Source: Candidatus Fimimorpha faecalis
Lineage (GTDB): Bacteria > Bacillota > Clostridia > Lachnospirales > Lachnospiraceae
Assembly (NCBI GenBank): GCA_018712075.1
Contig: DVHN01000196.1
Span: 1 to 49,941, forward strand
Direction: 5' to 3'
Length of the DNA: 49,941 nt
The position numbers and the translations under genes are program-made. This document shows, piece after piece, positions 1 to 7,247 of the stretch (within the stretch, counting starts at the first letter, position 1; each line of letters opens with the position of its first letter). The notes under the pieces were generated by a model. That model saw nothing but the letters and a program-made list of their open reading frames with translations, did not search any database and was not told the DNA's origin.

Positions 1-55
1 GTAGAGCACTTCACTCGTAATGAAGGGGTCGCCGGTTCAAGTCTAGCTGGGAGCT
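1..55 (+). tRNA. tRNA-Thr (anticodon CGT), 3' part only
   Basis: The window opens inside a tRNA. The anticodon stem CTTCA/TGAAG (10-26) encloses the loop CTCGTAA, giving anticodon CGT, which reads ACG (threonine). A T-arm with the TTCAAGT loop follows, and then the 3' acceptor strand TGGGAGC with discriminator T at 55. The CCA end is not encoded. The D-arm side and 5' acceptor strand lie outside the window. A short A6/T6 hairpin at 61-75 could end transcription. Confidence 0.88.
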
Positions 56-113
56 TTATCAAAAAAGTCTTTTTTCTCGTTATCCCTTTCAAATATTTTC
101 TGTAACATACAAC

Positions 114-145
114 GCAAAAAAAGCCTTGCCACCGCAAGACTTTTT
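114..145 (-). terminator. Rho-independent terminator of ssrA
   Basis: Read on the minus strand, GTCTTGC, a GGTG loop and GCAAGGC are followed by seven T. It begins four bases after the mature tmRNA 3' end, as expected for the ssrA transcript. A facing A-tract makes the stem longer and may let it work in both directions. Confidence 0.85.
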
Positions 146-148
146 CAA

Positions 149-494
149 TGGAGCTGAGGGGAATCGAACCCCTGTCCGAAAGCCCGTCCATTAAAGCTTC
201 TTCCATTACAGTTGCTCGTTTGACATTCCCTTACAATACCGCCGAACAACAGGCTTTATTGCTTAGTAGCTTCATAATTCTTCCATTCCCTCAAAGCTTT
301 GGAAACGAAGTGCCTCGCAAAGTCGATGCCGAACTCCTAAGCAGCGAGTGACTTAGGGTCGACAGCTGCCGCAATTAGGCAGCGTATGCTAAATTATCGT
401 TAGCGTTTATATTTAAGTTCTGACTTTTAACGTGGATCCAGACCACGAATGGCTACTCTAATTTCAAAACCCCCGTCGAAACCAGTACAACCCC
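149..494 (-). ncRNA. ssrA: Transfer-messenger RNA (tmRNA)
   Basis: tmRNA with SmpB rescues ribosomes stalled on mRNAs that lack a stop codon and tags the nascent chain for proteolysis. The 5' GGGGTTG (from 494) pairs with 3' CAGCTCC (150-156) to form the tRNA-like acceptor stem, and the T-arm GGGGTTCGATTCCCC is intact. The conserved TTTCGACGGGGG segment follows the 5' end. The mRNA-like part reads GCT AAC GAT AAT TTA GCA TAC GCT GCC TAA at 404-375, giving the tag ANDNLAYAA. The 3' CCA is not encoded, since TTG follows the discriminator A, so it must be added by nucleotidyltransferase. Length, about 346 nt, is normal. Confidence 0.95.
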
Positions 495-522
495 TGAACT
501 GGTATGCTAACGTAGTTTCTAC

Positions 523-551
523 ATTATATAATTTCATCTTCTATTTGTCAA
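523..551 (-). promoter_or_regulatory. Sigma-A promoter of ssrA
   Basis: On the minus strand a perfect TTGACA (-35, 551-546), a 17-base spacer and a perfect TATAAT (-10, 528-523) lie about 30 bases upstream of the mature tmRNA 5' end. This strong consensus promoter suits an abundant stable RNA. It shows that ssrA is transcribed independently of the cassette upstream. Confidence 0.88.
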
Positions 552-633
552 GGCATTTTACTAAAATTATTATTTTTTCTTATAAATTTAGAATCTTCTG
601 ATAAAGTTTACCAACTGGACGGATGGTCCTTTA

Positions 634-1155
634 TCAACTCCATTTATTTTCGGCAGCCAAGAAACAATGTAATTGTCTATTGTTTCCTAAATTTTTTAGA
701 TCAGAATCAAATGTATAAAAATCAACATTTTCTTTCGTACAGTAATCAAAATATAAGCAATCATTAATATCTGCTAAGTCTAAACGCTGTATGATACTAC
801 TCATATCATAGTTCCCAATGTTATGTATCTCTGCAAAATGTGTGACGTCATTTACAATTGTTTCACAAAGTCTCTTTGTATTTTGAAATTCATTAAGTTG
901 ACGAAATTCCTTTAAATTTCCAATACCTGGAAGATTCTTCTTCTTTCTCTCTTGATTAACTGTTCTCATTGTAACTTTTTCAATTGCACTGACAAGTTCT
1001 ATGAGTTGTTCTTTACATGTTATAATTTTCTTTTTTGTTGTGAGTATTGTTTCAAGCAGCTCTGACGCTGCTGTTGCTTGCCGTTTTTCATGAGTTTTGA
1101 TAGGACTTCTAACGCCTAGAAGTTCAATCCACACACAAGTGTCTAAAAATATCAT
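634..1155 (-). CDS. PIN-domain protein, probable metal-dependent RNase
   Basis: A 173-residue protein that starts directly with a PIN fold signature (MIFLDTCVWIE). The acidic residues expected for a two-metal RNase site are visible: D5, E53, D129 and/or D132 in LADINDCLYFDYC, and D150/D152 near the C-terminus. VapC toxins and several defence effectors share this fold. A basic insert around residues 70-75 (ERKKK) may bind nucleic acid. The start codon overlaps the stop of the DUF4325 gene by four bases (ATGA), so the two are translationally coupled. There is no VapB-like antitoxin beside it; its partners are a STAS-like protein and a GHKL ATPase. Family assignment is fairly secure, the target is unknown. 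Confidence 0.75.
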   Translation of the reverse strand: MIFLDTCVWIELLGVRSPIKTHEKRQATAASELLETILTTKKKIITCKEQLIELVSAIEKVTMRTVNQERKKKNLPGIGNLKEFRQLNEFQNTKRLCETIVNDVTHFAEIHNIGNYDMSSIIQRLDLADINDCLYFDYCTKENVDFYTFDSDLKNLGNNRQLHCFLAAENKWS

Positions 1156-1457
1156 TCAACTAAATCCTCTCTTCGTACTAATGCTCCATCCTTTACAAGT
1201 TTTATTTTTTTAATAATAGACTCATTTGCATTTTTAATACCAATGCGTTTCATAACTTCATCTCCATATTTTAATATAAGATCACCGATTATCGGATTTA
1301 AAAATGCAGTAATTACATAATCAATTCCATAAAAATCCAGATTAACTTTTTCACATTGCTCTAAGTACTTAACGATATCTTTTTGACATTTCTTTCCATC
1401 TTCATAAGATACCGCAGTATCACCATTAATATACTGCTTTATTTTTATTTCTTTCAT
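1152..1457 (-). CDS. STAS-like DUF4325 protein
   Basis: A 101-residue single-domain protein matching the STAS-like DUF4325 family. It has an N-terminal beta segment, a helix with DIVKYLEQCEKVNLDFYGID, and the typical FLNPIIGDLILKYGDEVMKRI helix that follows the Ser/Thr switch region in STAS folds. DUF4325 proteins commonly occur with GHKL ATPases, much as SpoIIAA pairs with SpoIIAB, but usually without a known sigma factor. Here it lies 12 bases after the GHKL gene with a good site (GGAGG, 8-base spacer) and overlaps the PIN gene by ATGA. A role as a regulatory switch between the kinase-like ATPase and the PIN effector is inference. Confidence 0.72.
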   Translation of the reverse strand: MKEIKIKQYINGDTAVSYEDGKKCQKDIVKYLEQCEKVNLDFYGIDYVITAFLNPIIGDLILKYGDEVMKRIGIKNANESIIKKIKLVKDGALVRREDLVE

Positions 1458-1469
1458 TAGCCATTCCTC

Positions 1470-2405
1470 CTATATTTTATCCAAATCTATGCTGACAATC
1501 CTTTTGCTTTCTTCATCATACATGATTGCTTTGGATGTGTCAAACAAAGGTATTTTCATGGAAATACTGGTTCCATAAAAATCTCCCTTTGAATTCAATA
1601 TATTTTCTACTGTTCCTTTTAATGCATATATAGAATCTCCTGAGAAAATAAGTAACTCCCCTGCAACATTACATACATAATCGATTAATGTAGGTAATCC
1701 ATAACCTCCAGAACCCAAACGGGTCGTGTTTCCTTCTTTTATTGCCCAACGAATGCATTCACAACTATTCAATTTATTATTAAAGTTTTTTTCATGATAT
1801 GATTGTACATTATGAATTATAGTTTTCCCATAATCTGTAATATTTATGACAAGATAGAATTTATGATTGTAACGTCCTATATCATACATGAAAAACACTT
1901 TCTCTTCATTACTATGTCCAAATGCATTGGAAAAGATTTCTCCTACTGTTGTTATAAGAAATTCTCTTGCTCTTTCAAGAACAAGGTTGTTCTCTGAGAT
2001 AAAATCTACCAATATCTGTACAATCTGATTAACGTATTTATCATTTTTAATGCTATAACATTGCTGTATATCACTTCTGGAGACTTTCTTGATATCAATT
2101 TTGTCAAATTGTTCTCCACCAGAATGAGATACTTTATTATGAAATATCTGATAAAGTGGTTTATCTATGAAAATACTTCTTGTTTTCGCAAAAAATACTA
2201 ACATGTTATAAAGATAAGCAGCTCCCATCTTATCAAAGTTTATATTTTTTTCCATACAGGAAAAAAGTATTTTCTTGTATTGTGATTGTTCAACTTTTTT
2301 CATCATTTCAGTAGTATTATTTAAAAACGTAAAATCATACTGAACTTTTGATGGTATGGAAATAACTAATTTTTCTTCCTCTATATCTTCGTTATATAAA
2401 AACAT
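1470..2405 (-). CDS. GHKL-type ATP-binding protein (anti-sigma/histidine-kinase fold)
   Basis: A 311-residue protein. Residues 1 to about 110 look like a degenerate STAS-like region (ILFSCMEKNINFDKMGAAYL). Residues 145-285 form a GHKL ATPase: N-box E156/N160 in GEIFSNAFGHS, G1 box DYG (191-193), G2 box GSGGYGL (231-237) and a terminal GTSISMKIP strand. No phospho-acceptor His domain, sensor or membrane segment is seen, so it resembles SpoIIAB/RsbW-like kinases more than a two-component sensor. It is the first gene of the cassette, with the site GGAG seven bases before ATG. The region upstream is AT-rich and lacks an obvious consensus promoter. Substrate is unknown; the neighbouring STAS-like protein is the natural candidate. 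Confidence 0.75.
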   Translation of the reverse strand: MFLYNEDIEEEKLVISIPSKVQYDFTFLNNTTEMMKKVEQSQYKKILFSCMEKNINFDKMGAAYLYNMLVFFAKTRSIFIDKPLYQIFHNKVSHSGGEQFDKIDIKKVSRSDIQQCYSIKNDKYVNQIVQILVDFISENNLVLERAREFLITTVGEIFSNAFGHSNEEKVFFMYDIGRYNHKFYLVINITDYGKTIIHNVQSYHEKNFNNKLNSCECIRWAIKEGNTTRLGSGGYGLPTLIDYVCNVAGELLIFSGDSIYALKGTVENILNSKGDFYGTSISMKIPLFDTSKAIMYDEESKRIVSIDLDKI

Positions 2406-2705
2406 CTATTTTCTCCAGTGTATCAAGTCTCTTATAGATTAATTGTAGCATAATTTTTACATTATAGAAATAATTTCAAAAGATATTTTCAAGTCCATTA
2501 ATAGGAACACTGATTTTTTATATGAGGTCTAGTATTTTTAGACTTTAGCTCAAAATACTCTTCCCTTATTCATTATATTAAAATAATTATAGCTTATTTT
2601 TTTACTTTTGCAAGGCTTTCTTTTCATCTTCTATTTTTGTTGTAAATTAAGGATTTTTTGATTAATTTCTAATAACTTCCTGTTTTTTATCTAAGGGAGG
2701 CATTC
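2406..2705. other. AT-rich intergenic region upstream of the GHKL-STAS-PIN cassette
   Basis: About 300 bases without a convincing gene on either strand. The sequence is visibly AT-rich, and both flanking operons run on the minus strand. It must contain the cassette promoter near 2420-2470 (a TACAAT element is present on the minus strand, but I find no good -35 at the right distance). No integrase, direct repeat of the ssrA 3' end or transposase remnant was recognised. Confidence 0.6.
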
Positions 2706-2749
2706 ACAAAAGCCTTGATGATACGTAATCGTTCATCTAAGGCTTTTGT
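2706..2749 (-). terminator. Long hairpin after the DUF3343 gene, probable terminator
   Basis: ACAAAAGCCTTGATGA (2706-2721) pairs with TCATCTAAGGCTTTTGT (2733-2749), a 16-bp stem with one bulge. It lies 30 bases past the stop of the DUF3343 gene and probably ends that operon. The T-run is clearer on the plus strand (TTTTGTTTTTAT), so it may also insulate in the other direction. Confidence 0.6.
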
Positions 2750-2781
2750 TTTTATAGCCATAGCAAAACAATATCCACTTG

Positions 2782-3012
2782 TTATAGTATTACTGCCTGA
2801 TCAAATTTTAATTGAAGTTCTTGTATTGTTTGCTGGTAGGTTGAATATTCTTCGATATCCATACTCCAGGATAGACCACATCCTGCTTTTATTTCTTTTG
2901 GAATTGGAATGAGTCGTCCTGGTATGCTATGATTGTTACATTGTTTTTCAAATGCTATGGCCTGTGTTGTCGTTCGAAATGTTAATATCACTGCTTTTTT
3001 CTTATCTCTCAT
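2782..3012 (-). CDS. DUF3343 protein, putative Se/S carrier-like
   Basis: A 76-residue protein matching DUF3343: AVILTFRTTTQAIAFEKQC at the N-terminus and the diagnostic PGRLIPIPKEIKAGCGLSW centre, with Cys45 in the AGCGL motif. The family is small and soluble, and has been linked by gene context to selenium or sulfur delivery; its biochemistry is not established. It is the last gene of the LysR/double-cubane run, 53 bases after the activase. The ATG lacks a good nearby ribosome binding site (GAGGTG lies about 50 bases upstream), so translation may be weak or coupled. No longer in-frame start exists because a stop precedes it. Confidence 0.8.
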   Translation of the reverse strand: MRDKKKAVILTFRTTTQAIAFEKQCNNHSIPGRLIPIPKEIKAGCGLSWSMDIEEYSTYQQTIQELQLKFDQAVIL

Positions 3013-3065
3013 TGTTTTACTGGCTTAACTATTTTTTACAGTAGTTTTTGCCTAATTCACCTCTT

Positions 3066-3860
3066 TTATCTATTATTTGGCAAATGAATCGTATTTTTTC
3101 TTGCAGCAATTAATGCTGCGCCTAACGCACCTGCATAGCGAGCAAATGAATCGGTTATAACAGAGCTTCCCAGTTTCTGTGAAAGAATTTTTACAAAATA
3201 AGGACTTCCTGATAGACCTCCTGTTAAAACAATATGTTCTGTTATGCCAAAACGCATGGCCAAATTGGAGACTTTTGATGCTACGGAATCAATGACACCT
3301 GCTGCAATATCTTCTCGTTTTTCTCCTGCACCAATATGACTAATTACTTCTGACTCTGCAAAGACGGTACACATTGCACTGATGGACAAAGCATTCCCTG
3401 ATTCTGCCATTTGATACATTTCTTCTAATGTAGCTCCCAGACGAGTCGCCATAACTTCAATGAACTTTCCTGTACCAGCAGCACATTTATCATTCATAAG
3501 AAAATCGATTACCTGTCCGTTTTCCACTTTTATAATTTTTGTATCTTGACCACCTACATCAATAATGGTACTGTTTTTATGAAATAACGCCCATCCGCCT
3601 CTGCCATGACATGTAATTTCCGTTACGATTTTATCGGCATAATCGACACAAATTCTGCCATATCCCGTTGCCACACAGCGCATTGATGCGGCATATCCTT
3701 TTTTTAAAAGTGTTTCATAAATCCCCTGCGCCGTTTCCCTGCCATTCCATCCAGTTGGCAGCGTAAACGCATCCACCACCGTTTTCTCATCCAAAACTAT
3801 CGTTTTTGAAGCGGTCGACCCAATATCGATTCCAATATAATATCCATTTTCTATTTCCAT
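3066..3860 (-). CDS. 2-hydroxyacyl-CoA-dehydratase-type activase (ATP-dependent reductase component)
   Basis: A 264-residue BadF/BadG/HgdC-family ATPase. It shows the ASKHA phosphate motifs GIDIGSTASKT (residues 10-20) and DVGGQDTK (101-108), and two cluster-ligand cysteines, C126 (NDKCAAGTG) and C164 (SAMCTVFAESE). In characterised homologues two subunits share one [4Fe-4S] cluster and couple ATP hydrolysis to low-potential electron transfer into a partner. The start ATG shares one base with the stop of the upstream gene (TAATG), indicating a stoichiometric pair. Similar to E. coli YjiL and the DCCP reductase partner. The electron acceptor must be the neighbouring protein. Confidence 0.9.
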   Translation of the reverse strand: MEIENGYYIGIDIGSTASKTIVLDEKTVVDAFTLPTGWNGRETAQGIYETLLKKGYAASMRCVATGYGRICVDYADKIVTEITCHGRGGWALFHKNSTIIDVGGQDTKIIKVENGQVIDFLMNDKCAAGTGKFIEVMATRLGATLEEMYQMAESGNALSISAMCTVFAESEVISHIGAGEKREDIAAGVIDSVASKVSNLAMRFGITEHIVLTGGLSGSPYFVKILSQKLGSSVITDSFARYAGALGAALIAARKNTIHLPNNR

Positions 3861-5008
3861 TATTTTTCCATTGTCTCCAAAAATGCTTCCAAACGAGTGC
3901 CTATCTGTCCTTTATCCGCCTGCGAATAATCGGTTTCAATCATCAAATATGCCTTTCCCTTATTCACAACCGTCTGCTTTACATAATGAGATTCGATATT
4001 GTATGTATGACAGGCTTGAAGAATAATCTCAATTACCCCATCAATCTGATATTCTTCCATCATCTCTTCAATATAATTCATACGGCTCTGATTTGGACTC
4101 ATAACCGAACAGTTGATATTAATATATTTTTTTGCCAATGCATCATAAACTGGCATATTCTCATCGACAAGTTCTACTTTTTCCCGTGTTCCATTGCAGC
4201 AATCAAATGCTACTACATCGGCTCCCATTTCTTCCACTGCTTTAATAATTTTATCACGTACTCCACTGTTTGGACATCCCGTAACTAAAATTCTCGGGCG
4301 ATTGGACTCTTTTCCCTCATAATTCTTTTTCCAGTCTTCATATACTTCCTTTGTACGCTCTTCAATAATACGGCATCGTTCTTCCATATCAAAATTGAAG
4401 CCTAATCCATCCAACCTTGTTCCAAGTTCATAACCACTCAGCGGAGCTGGATTTAATTTTCCAAGCTCTAAAAATCCTAACATAGCGTTACGTTCTTTGT
4501 TTTTTATTCGGATTGCTTCTTTTATCTGTTCTTCTGTAATCGTAATTCCATAGAAATCTTCTAATTTTTCCTTAAGACGAATGATTTCTGCTTTCCATAA
4601 TTCTAATGCAGCTTCGGATTTGGAATGAGGCAACTGCATAACATACGTTTCTTTTATTTCATTCATCAACTCAAACATTTTACGCTTTCCATCACAAGTC
4701 GTTTCTCCAACAATAAAATCGGAAAAATAAAAATAAGGACAAGTATCCGTCAAAGCAAATCCATAACTTGCTTTAATCAGAGGGCAGAGATTTCTTGGCA
4801 AATGTGCTTCTGCTGCAGGAATTGGTTCGTCACTAAACGCACATAGAGGAGCCGCTGCTGCTCCCGCAGCCATCAAAAGCTCTTGTGGAACAAAGGAACA
4901 GAAAATACCTACAATTCGTCCTCCATTGTCTTTAATTTCTTTCATCCGCAGAAATCCTGCTTTTCTTGCCTCTGCATAAGTTTCAAAATTTTCTGGTAGT
5001 TTCATCAT
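3860..5008 (-). CDS. 2-hydroxyacyl-CoA dehydratase D-component-like protein, probable double-cubane cluster protein
   Basis: A 382-residue single-subunit member of the HgdB/FldBC superfamily, closest in layout to YjiM and the double-cubane cluster protein (DCCP), which holds an [8Fe-9S] cluster and reduces small molecules with electrons from the ATP-dependent activase. Cysteines occur in the family positions: FCSFVPQELLMAAG, RNLCPLIKASYGFA, GETTCDGKRKMFE, TGCPNSGV and QACHTYNIE. True dehydratases need two different subunits and a CoA transferase; neither is here, favouring a DCCP-type reductase. It starts 13 bases after the LysR gene, so the regulator, enzyme and activase are probably co-transcribed. 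Substrate unknown. Confidence 0.82.
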   Translation of the reverse strand: MMKLPENFETYAEARKAGFLRMKEIKDNGGRIVGIFCSFVPQELLMAAGAAAAPLCAFSDEPIPAAEAHLPRNLCPLIKASYGFALTDTCPYFYFSDFIVGETTCDGKRKMFELMNEIKETYVMQLPHSKSEAALELWKAEIIRLKEKLEDFYGITITEEQIKEAIRIKNKERNAMLGFLELGKLNPAPLSGYELGTRLDGLGFNFDMEERCRIIEERTKEVYEDWKKNYEGKESNRPRILVTGCPNSGVRDKIIKAVEEMGADVVAFDCCNGTREKVELVDENMPVYDALAKKYININCSVMSPNQSRMNYIEEMMEEYQIDGVIEIILQACHTYNIESHYVKQTVVNKGKAYLMIETDYSQADKGQIGTRLEAFLETMEK

Positions 5009-5021
5009 TTCTGTTTTCTCC

Positions 5022-5915
5022 TTATTTATAAAATTTTATCAAATAGTCAATAAAATCCTTTACATAGTTTTTTAAAATATAATCTTTCTGATAAATAATA
5101 TAGAATTGTCGACTCAAACACTCTCCCATAAGTTCAAACTTGAGCAAACGTTTTTCTGCCACATAATCCATCACTGCCTTTTCTGATATAATCGAAACTC
5201 CCAGTCCTCCTGCAACCAAATTTTTGATTGATTCTTGGTCGTTCATTCTGGCAACGATGGAAAGATCTTCTTCCTGAATTCCCATTTTTTTCAAAAACAG
5301 ACTGGCTGTTTTTCTGCTGCCACTTCCCTCTTCCCGAACAATAAATGGTTCTTGGACGAATAATTCCATCGGAAAATAGTCTTGATTTTGCAAGGATAGA
5401 TAATGCTCATTAATCGGTGTAATTAATACCATCCGATCCTGATAAAAGCTCTGAAACTCTAATAGTTCATCTTCTGTTTTCATCCCAACTAATCCTACAT
5501 CGTAACTTCCTTTGTGAACAGCATCAATGATTCCCTGACTGTCACTTTGATTTACAACAAAATAGACATCACTATGTAATTTTCCAAATTCTGGAAGTAC
5601 CTCTGGTAAAATATAGGCAGAAGGAATCGTAGACACACCGAGCTGTATTACTTTTGATTCTTTCTCATTCCACCGATTGATCATATCCTCTCTAAGTTTC
5701 AAAATATTCTGGGCACACTCATACAACTCCCATCCTCTAGACGTTATTTCAAAGCTTCTGGCTGTTCGAATAAGAAGTCGACTGTTTAATTCTTCTTCCA
5801 AAATTCGGATATGGGTACTGATCGTGGGCTGAGAAATTCCAAGCATTTCCGCTGCAATTGTAAAACTCTTGTACTTTATGACTGTTACATACGATTGTAA
5901 TTGTTTAAAATCCAT
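5022..5915 (-). CDS. LysR-family transcriptional regulator
   Basis: A 297-residue LysR regulator. The N-terminal winged helix (MDFKQLQSYVTVIKYKSFT, then AAEMLGISQPTISTHIRILE) is followed by a periplasmic-binding-protein-like effector domain (about 90-290; SKVIQLGVSTIPSAYILPEVL, and YDVGLVGM). Start chosen at ATG 5915 because AGGGG lies five bases upstream; an in-frame ATG 15 bases earlier is less well placed. Unlike many LysR genes it is not divergent but is the first gene of the double-cubane run, so it probably controls its own operon. The related CysB/CbbR-type effector pocket gives no clue to the ligand. Confidence 0.88.
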   Translation of the reverse strand: MDFKQLQSYVTVIKYKSFTIAAEMLGISQPTISTHIRILEEELNSRLLIRTARSFEITSRGWELYECAQNILKLREDMINRWNEKESKVIQLGVSTIPSAYILPEVLPEFGKLHSDVYFVVNQSDSQGIIDAVHKGSYDVGLVGMKTEDELLEFQSFYQDRMVLITPINEHYLSLQNQDYFPMELFVQEPFIVREEGSGSRKTASLFLKKMGIQEEDLSIVARMNDQESIKNLVAGGLGVSIISEKAVMDYVAEKRLLKFELMGECLSRQFYIIYQKDYILKNYVKDFIDYLIKFYK

Positions 5916-6024
5916 AGATTCCCCTATCATTTCTATCTTCTAATTGCTATTGTATTTATGATACCATAATATATTTATTTTTTCAATGCAATCATTTATT
6001 TTCTCTATAATTGAATGCAAATAA

Positions 6025-6068
6025 AAGTCTCCTTTATTAGAGTATTCTTTATCTAATAAAAGAGACTT
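6025..6068 (-). terminator. Terminator of the small membrane protein gene
   Basis: AAGTCTCCTTTATTAGA (6025-6041) pairs with TCTAATAAAAGAGACTT (6052-6068) with one mismatch, and the minus strand continues with TTTTATTTG. It begins six bases past the stop of the 128-residue membrane protein gene and separates it from the LysR operon downstream. Confidence 0.75.
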
Positions 6069-6073
6069 CTTAA

Positions 6074-6460
6074 CTAGAATCTAAAAAGTAGTTTTACTGG
6101 TGCAATGAGATACTCGAAGAATCTGGAAAGATTCCAAGAACATATCCAAAAAATAATGATAATAGGATATAATCCTAAAATGATATCTCTAAACTGTTTC
6201 AATGAAATTGTTTCTTTTCGGCGGATTAAATTATAACTTACCTTAAAAAACACATAAAAAGAAACAAAGATGCATATGTCATTTATTATTAAGAGGAATG
6301 CAAATATTATATCCGATACAGATGTTGGATGAACATCTATATTTGCATCCCATGTATAATTTCCAGGTGCATAATTTACAAAAAATACAAAAAATAATGC
6401 GATTGATAAAAAGGATAACATCGTTATAACAAATGGAACTGTTCTTGCCTTTATTTTCAT
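6074..6460 (-). CDS. Small membrane protein of unknown function
   Basis: A 128-residue protein I do not recognise. Hydrophobic segments at about 9-30, 49-73 and 92-110 suggest three membrane spans; between spans 1 and 2 is an extracellular-looking loop (NYAPGNYTWDANIDVHP) and between 2 and 3 a basic cytoplasmic loop (NLIRRKETISLKQFR). The ribosome binding site GAGGTGATGAA before ATG is good. It is monocistronic, with its own terminator and AT-rich flanks, which fits an accessory gene. No enzymatic motif is visible. Confidence 0.6.
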   Translation of the reverse strand: MKIKARTVPFVITMLSFLSIALFFVFFVNYAPGNYTWDANIDVHPTSVSDIIFAFLLIINDICIFVSFYVFFKVSYNLIRRKETISLKQFRDIILGLYPIIIIFWICSWNLSRFFEYLIAPVKLLFRF

Positions 6461-6624
6461 TTCATCACCTCATATTTTACATATACAATTCTAGATAACA
6501 ACTAACTACTTTATTTATACAATAGCAAATTTATTTGTAGTTGTCAATTGGATTTACTAAAAATTTAGTTGTTTTTATTCTAATGTATAATCCCATTTTT
6601 ATATAATTAGTGATGTCTGCTCTT

Positions 6625-7239
6625 CTAATCAAAAACTACCTTCCAATTTGGATCGGCATAGGCTTCAAAGCACATTTGTATCTGTTCTTTTGTATTTTTT
6701 TCTAAAGAAAGTTCTGGAAGCTCGTCCAATGCAAAGTATTCACTTGCCGTTGTCTCAATATTTTCTTGGAACTCGCCTCCGCTTACGATACATAAGAAAA
6801 ACACTTTCATAATTCCATACGCATAAGGCGGTACATTATGCTTGTTTCTATCTTGAATTGCAATTAGTTTCACCGCCTCTGCTTTTAGTCCAGCTTCTTC
6901 CCAGACTTCCTTTTCTGTATTTGACTTTACGGATTCCATCACATCACACCAGCCGCCTGGCAATGACCAAGTTCCACTTGTTTCTTTTACCAGAAGAATT
7001 TTATTTTCTTTAAAGATTGCAGCTCTTGTATCAATTTTCGGTGTTTGAAATCCTGTTTCATTGCAAAATAAATCCTTCACTTTATTGAGTGGAATTTCTG
7101 TTTTATAGGCGACCATTTCCGCTGCAATTTCCCGAATTCGTTCAAATCGTTCAATATCATAACAATCTTTTGAATAGGTCAATCCTGCCTGAGCTAAAAA
7201 CTGAAGTTCCTTTGCCCATTCCAGCCATTTTTCATTCAT
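6625..7239 (-). CDS. NUDIX hydrolase with N-terminal helical domain
   Basis: A 204-residue protein. Residues 1-60 form the helical NUDIX N-terminal domain (LEWAKELQFLAQAGLTYSKD) seen in ADP-ribose and nucleoside-diphosphate-sugar hydrolases. The NUDIX box spans about 97-119 (GWCDVMESVKS, then NTEKEVWEEAGL) and fits GX5EX7REUXEEXGU except that Arg is replaced by Lys. It starts eight bases after larE, so it is probably the last gene of the lar run. The nickel-pincer pathway starts from nicotinic acid adenine dinucleotide, so a role in clearing dinucleotide by-products is conceivable, but this is inference from position only. Confidence 0.85.
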   Translation of the reverse strand: MNEKWLEWAKELQFLAQAGLTYSKDCYDIERFERIREIAAEMVAYKTEIPLNKVKDLFCNETGFQTPKIDTRAAIFKENKILLVKETSGTWSLPGGWCDVMESVKSNTEKEVWEEAGLKAEAVKLIAIQDRNKHNVPPYAYGIMKVFFLCIVSGGEFQENIETTASEYFALDELPELSLEKNTKEQIQMCFEAYADPNWKVVFD

Positions 7240-7247
7240 TCCTATGC

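Noticed and set aside
148-351. 67-residue plus-strand reading frame
   Set aside because: It is the antisense of the ssrA 3' region; tmRNA folding elements explain the sequence.
494-634. Integrase or att site of an ssrA-integrating element
   Set aside because: No integrase gene or repeat of the ssrA 3' end is present in the adjoining 2.5 kb.
2715-2912. 65-residue plus-strand reading frame
   Set aside because: Overlaps the DUF3343 gene on the opposite strand and has no ribosome binding site; the DUF3343 frame matches a family.
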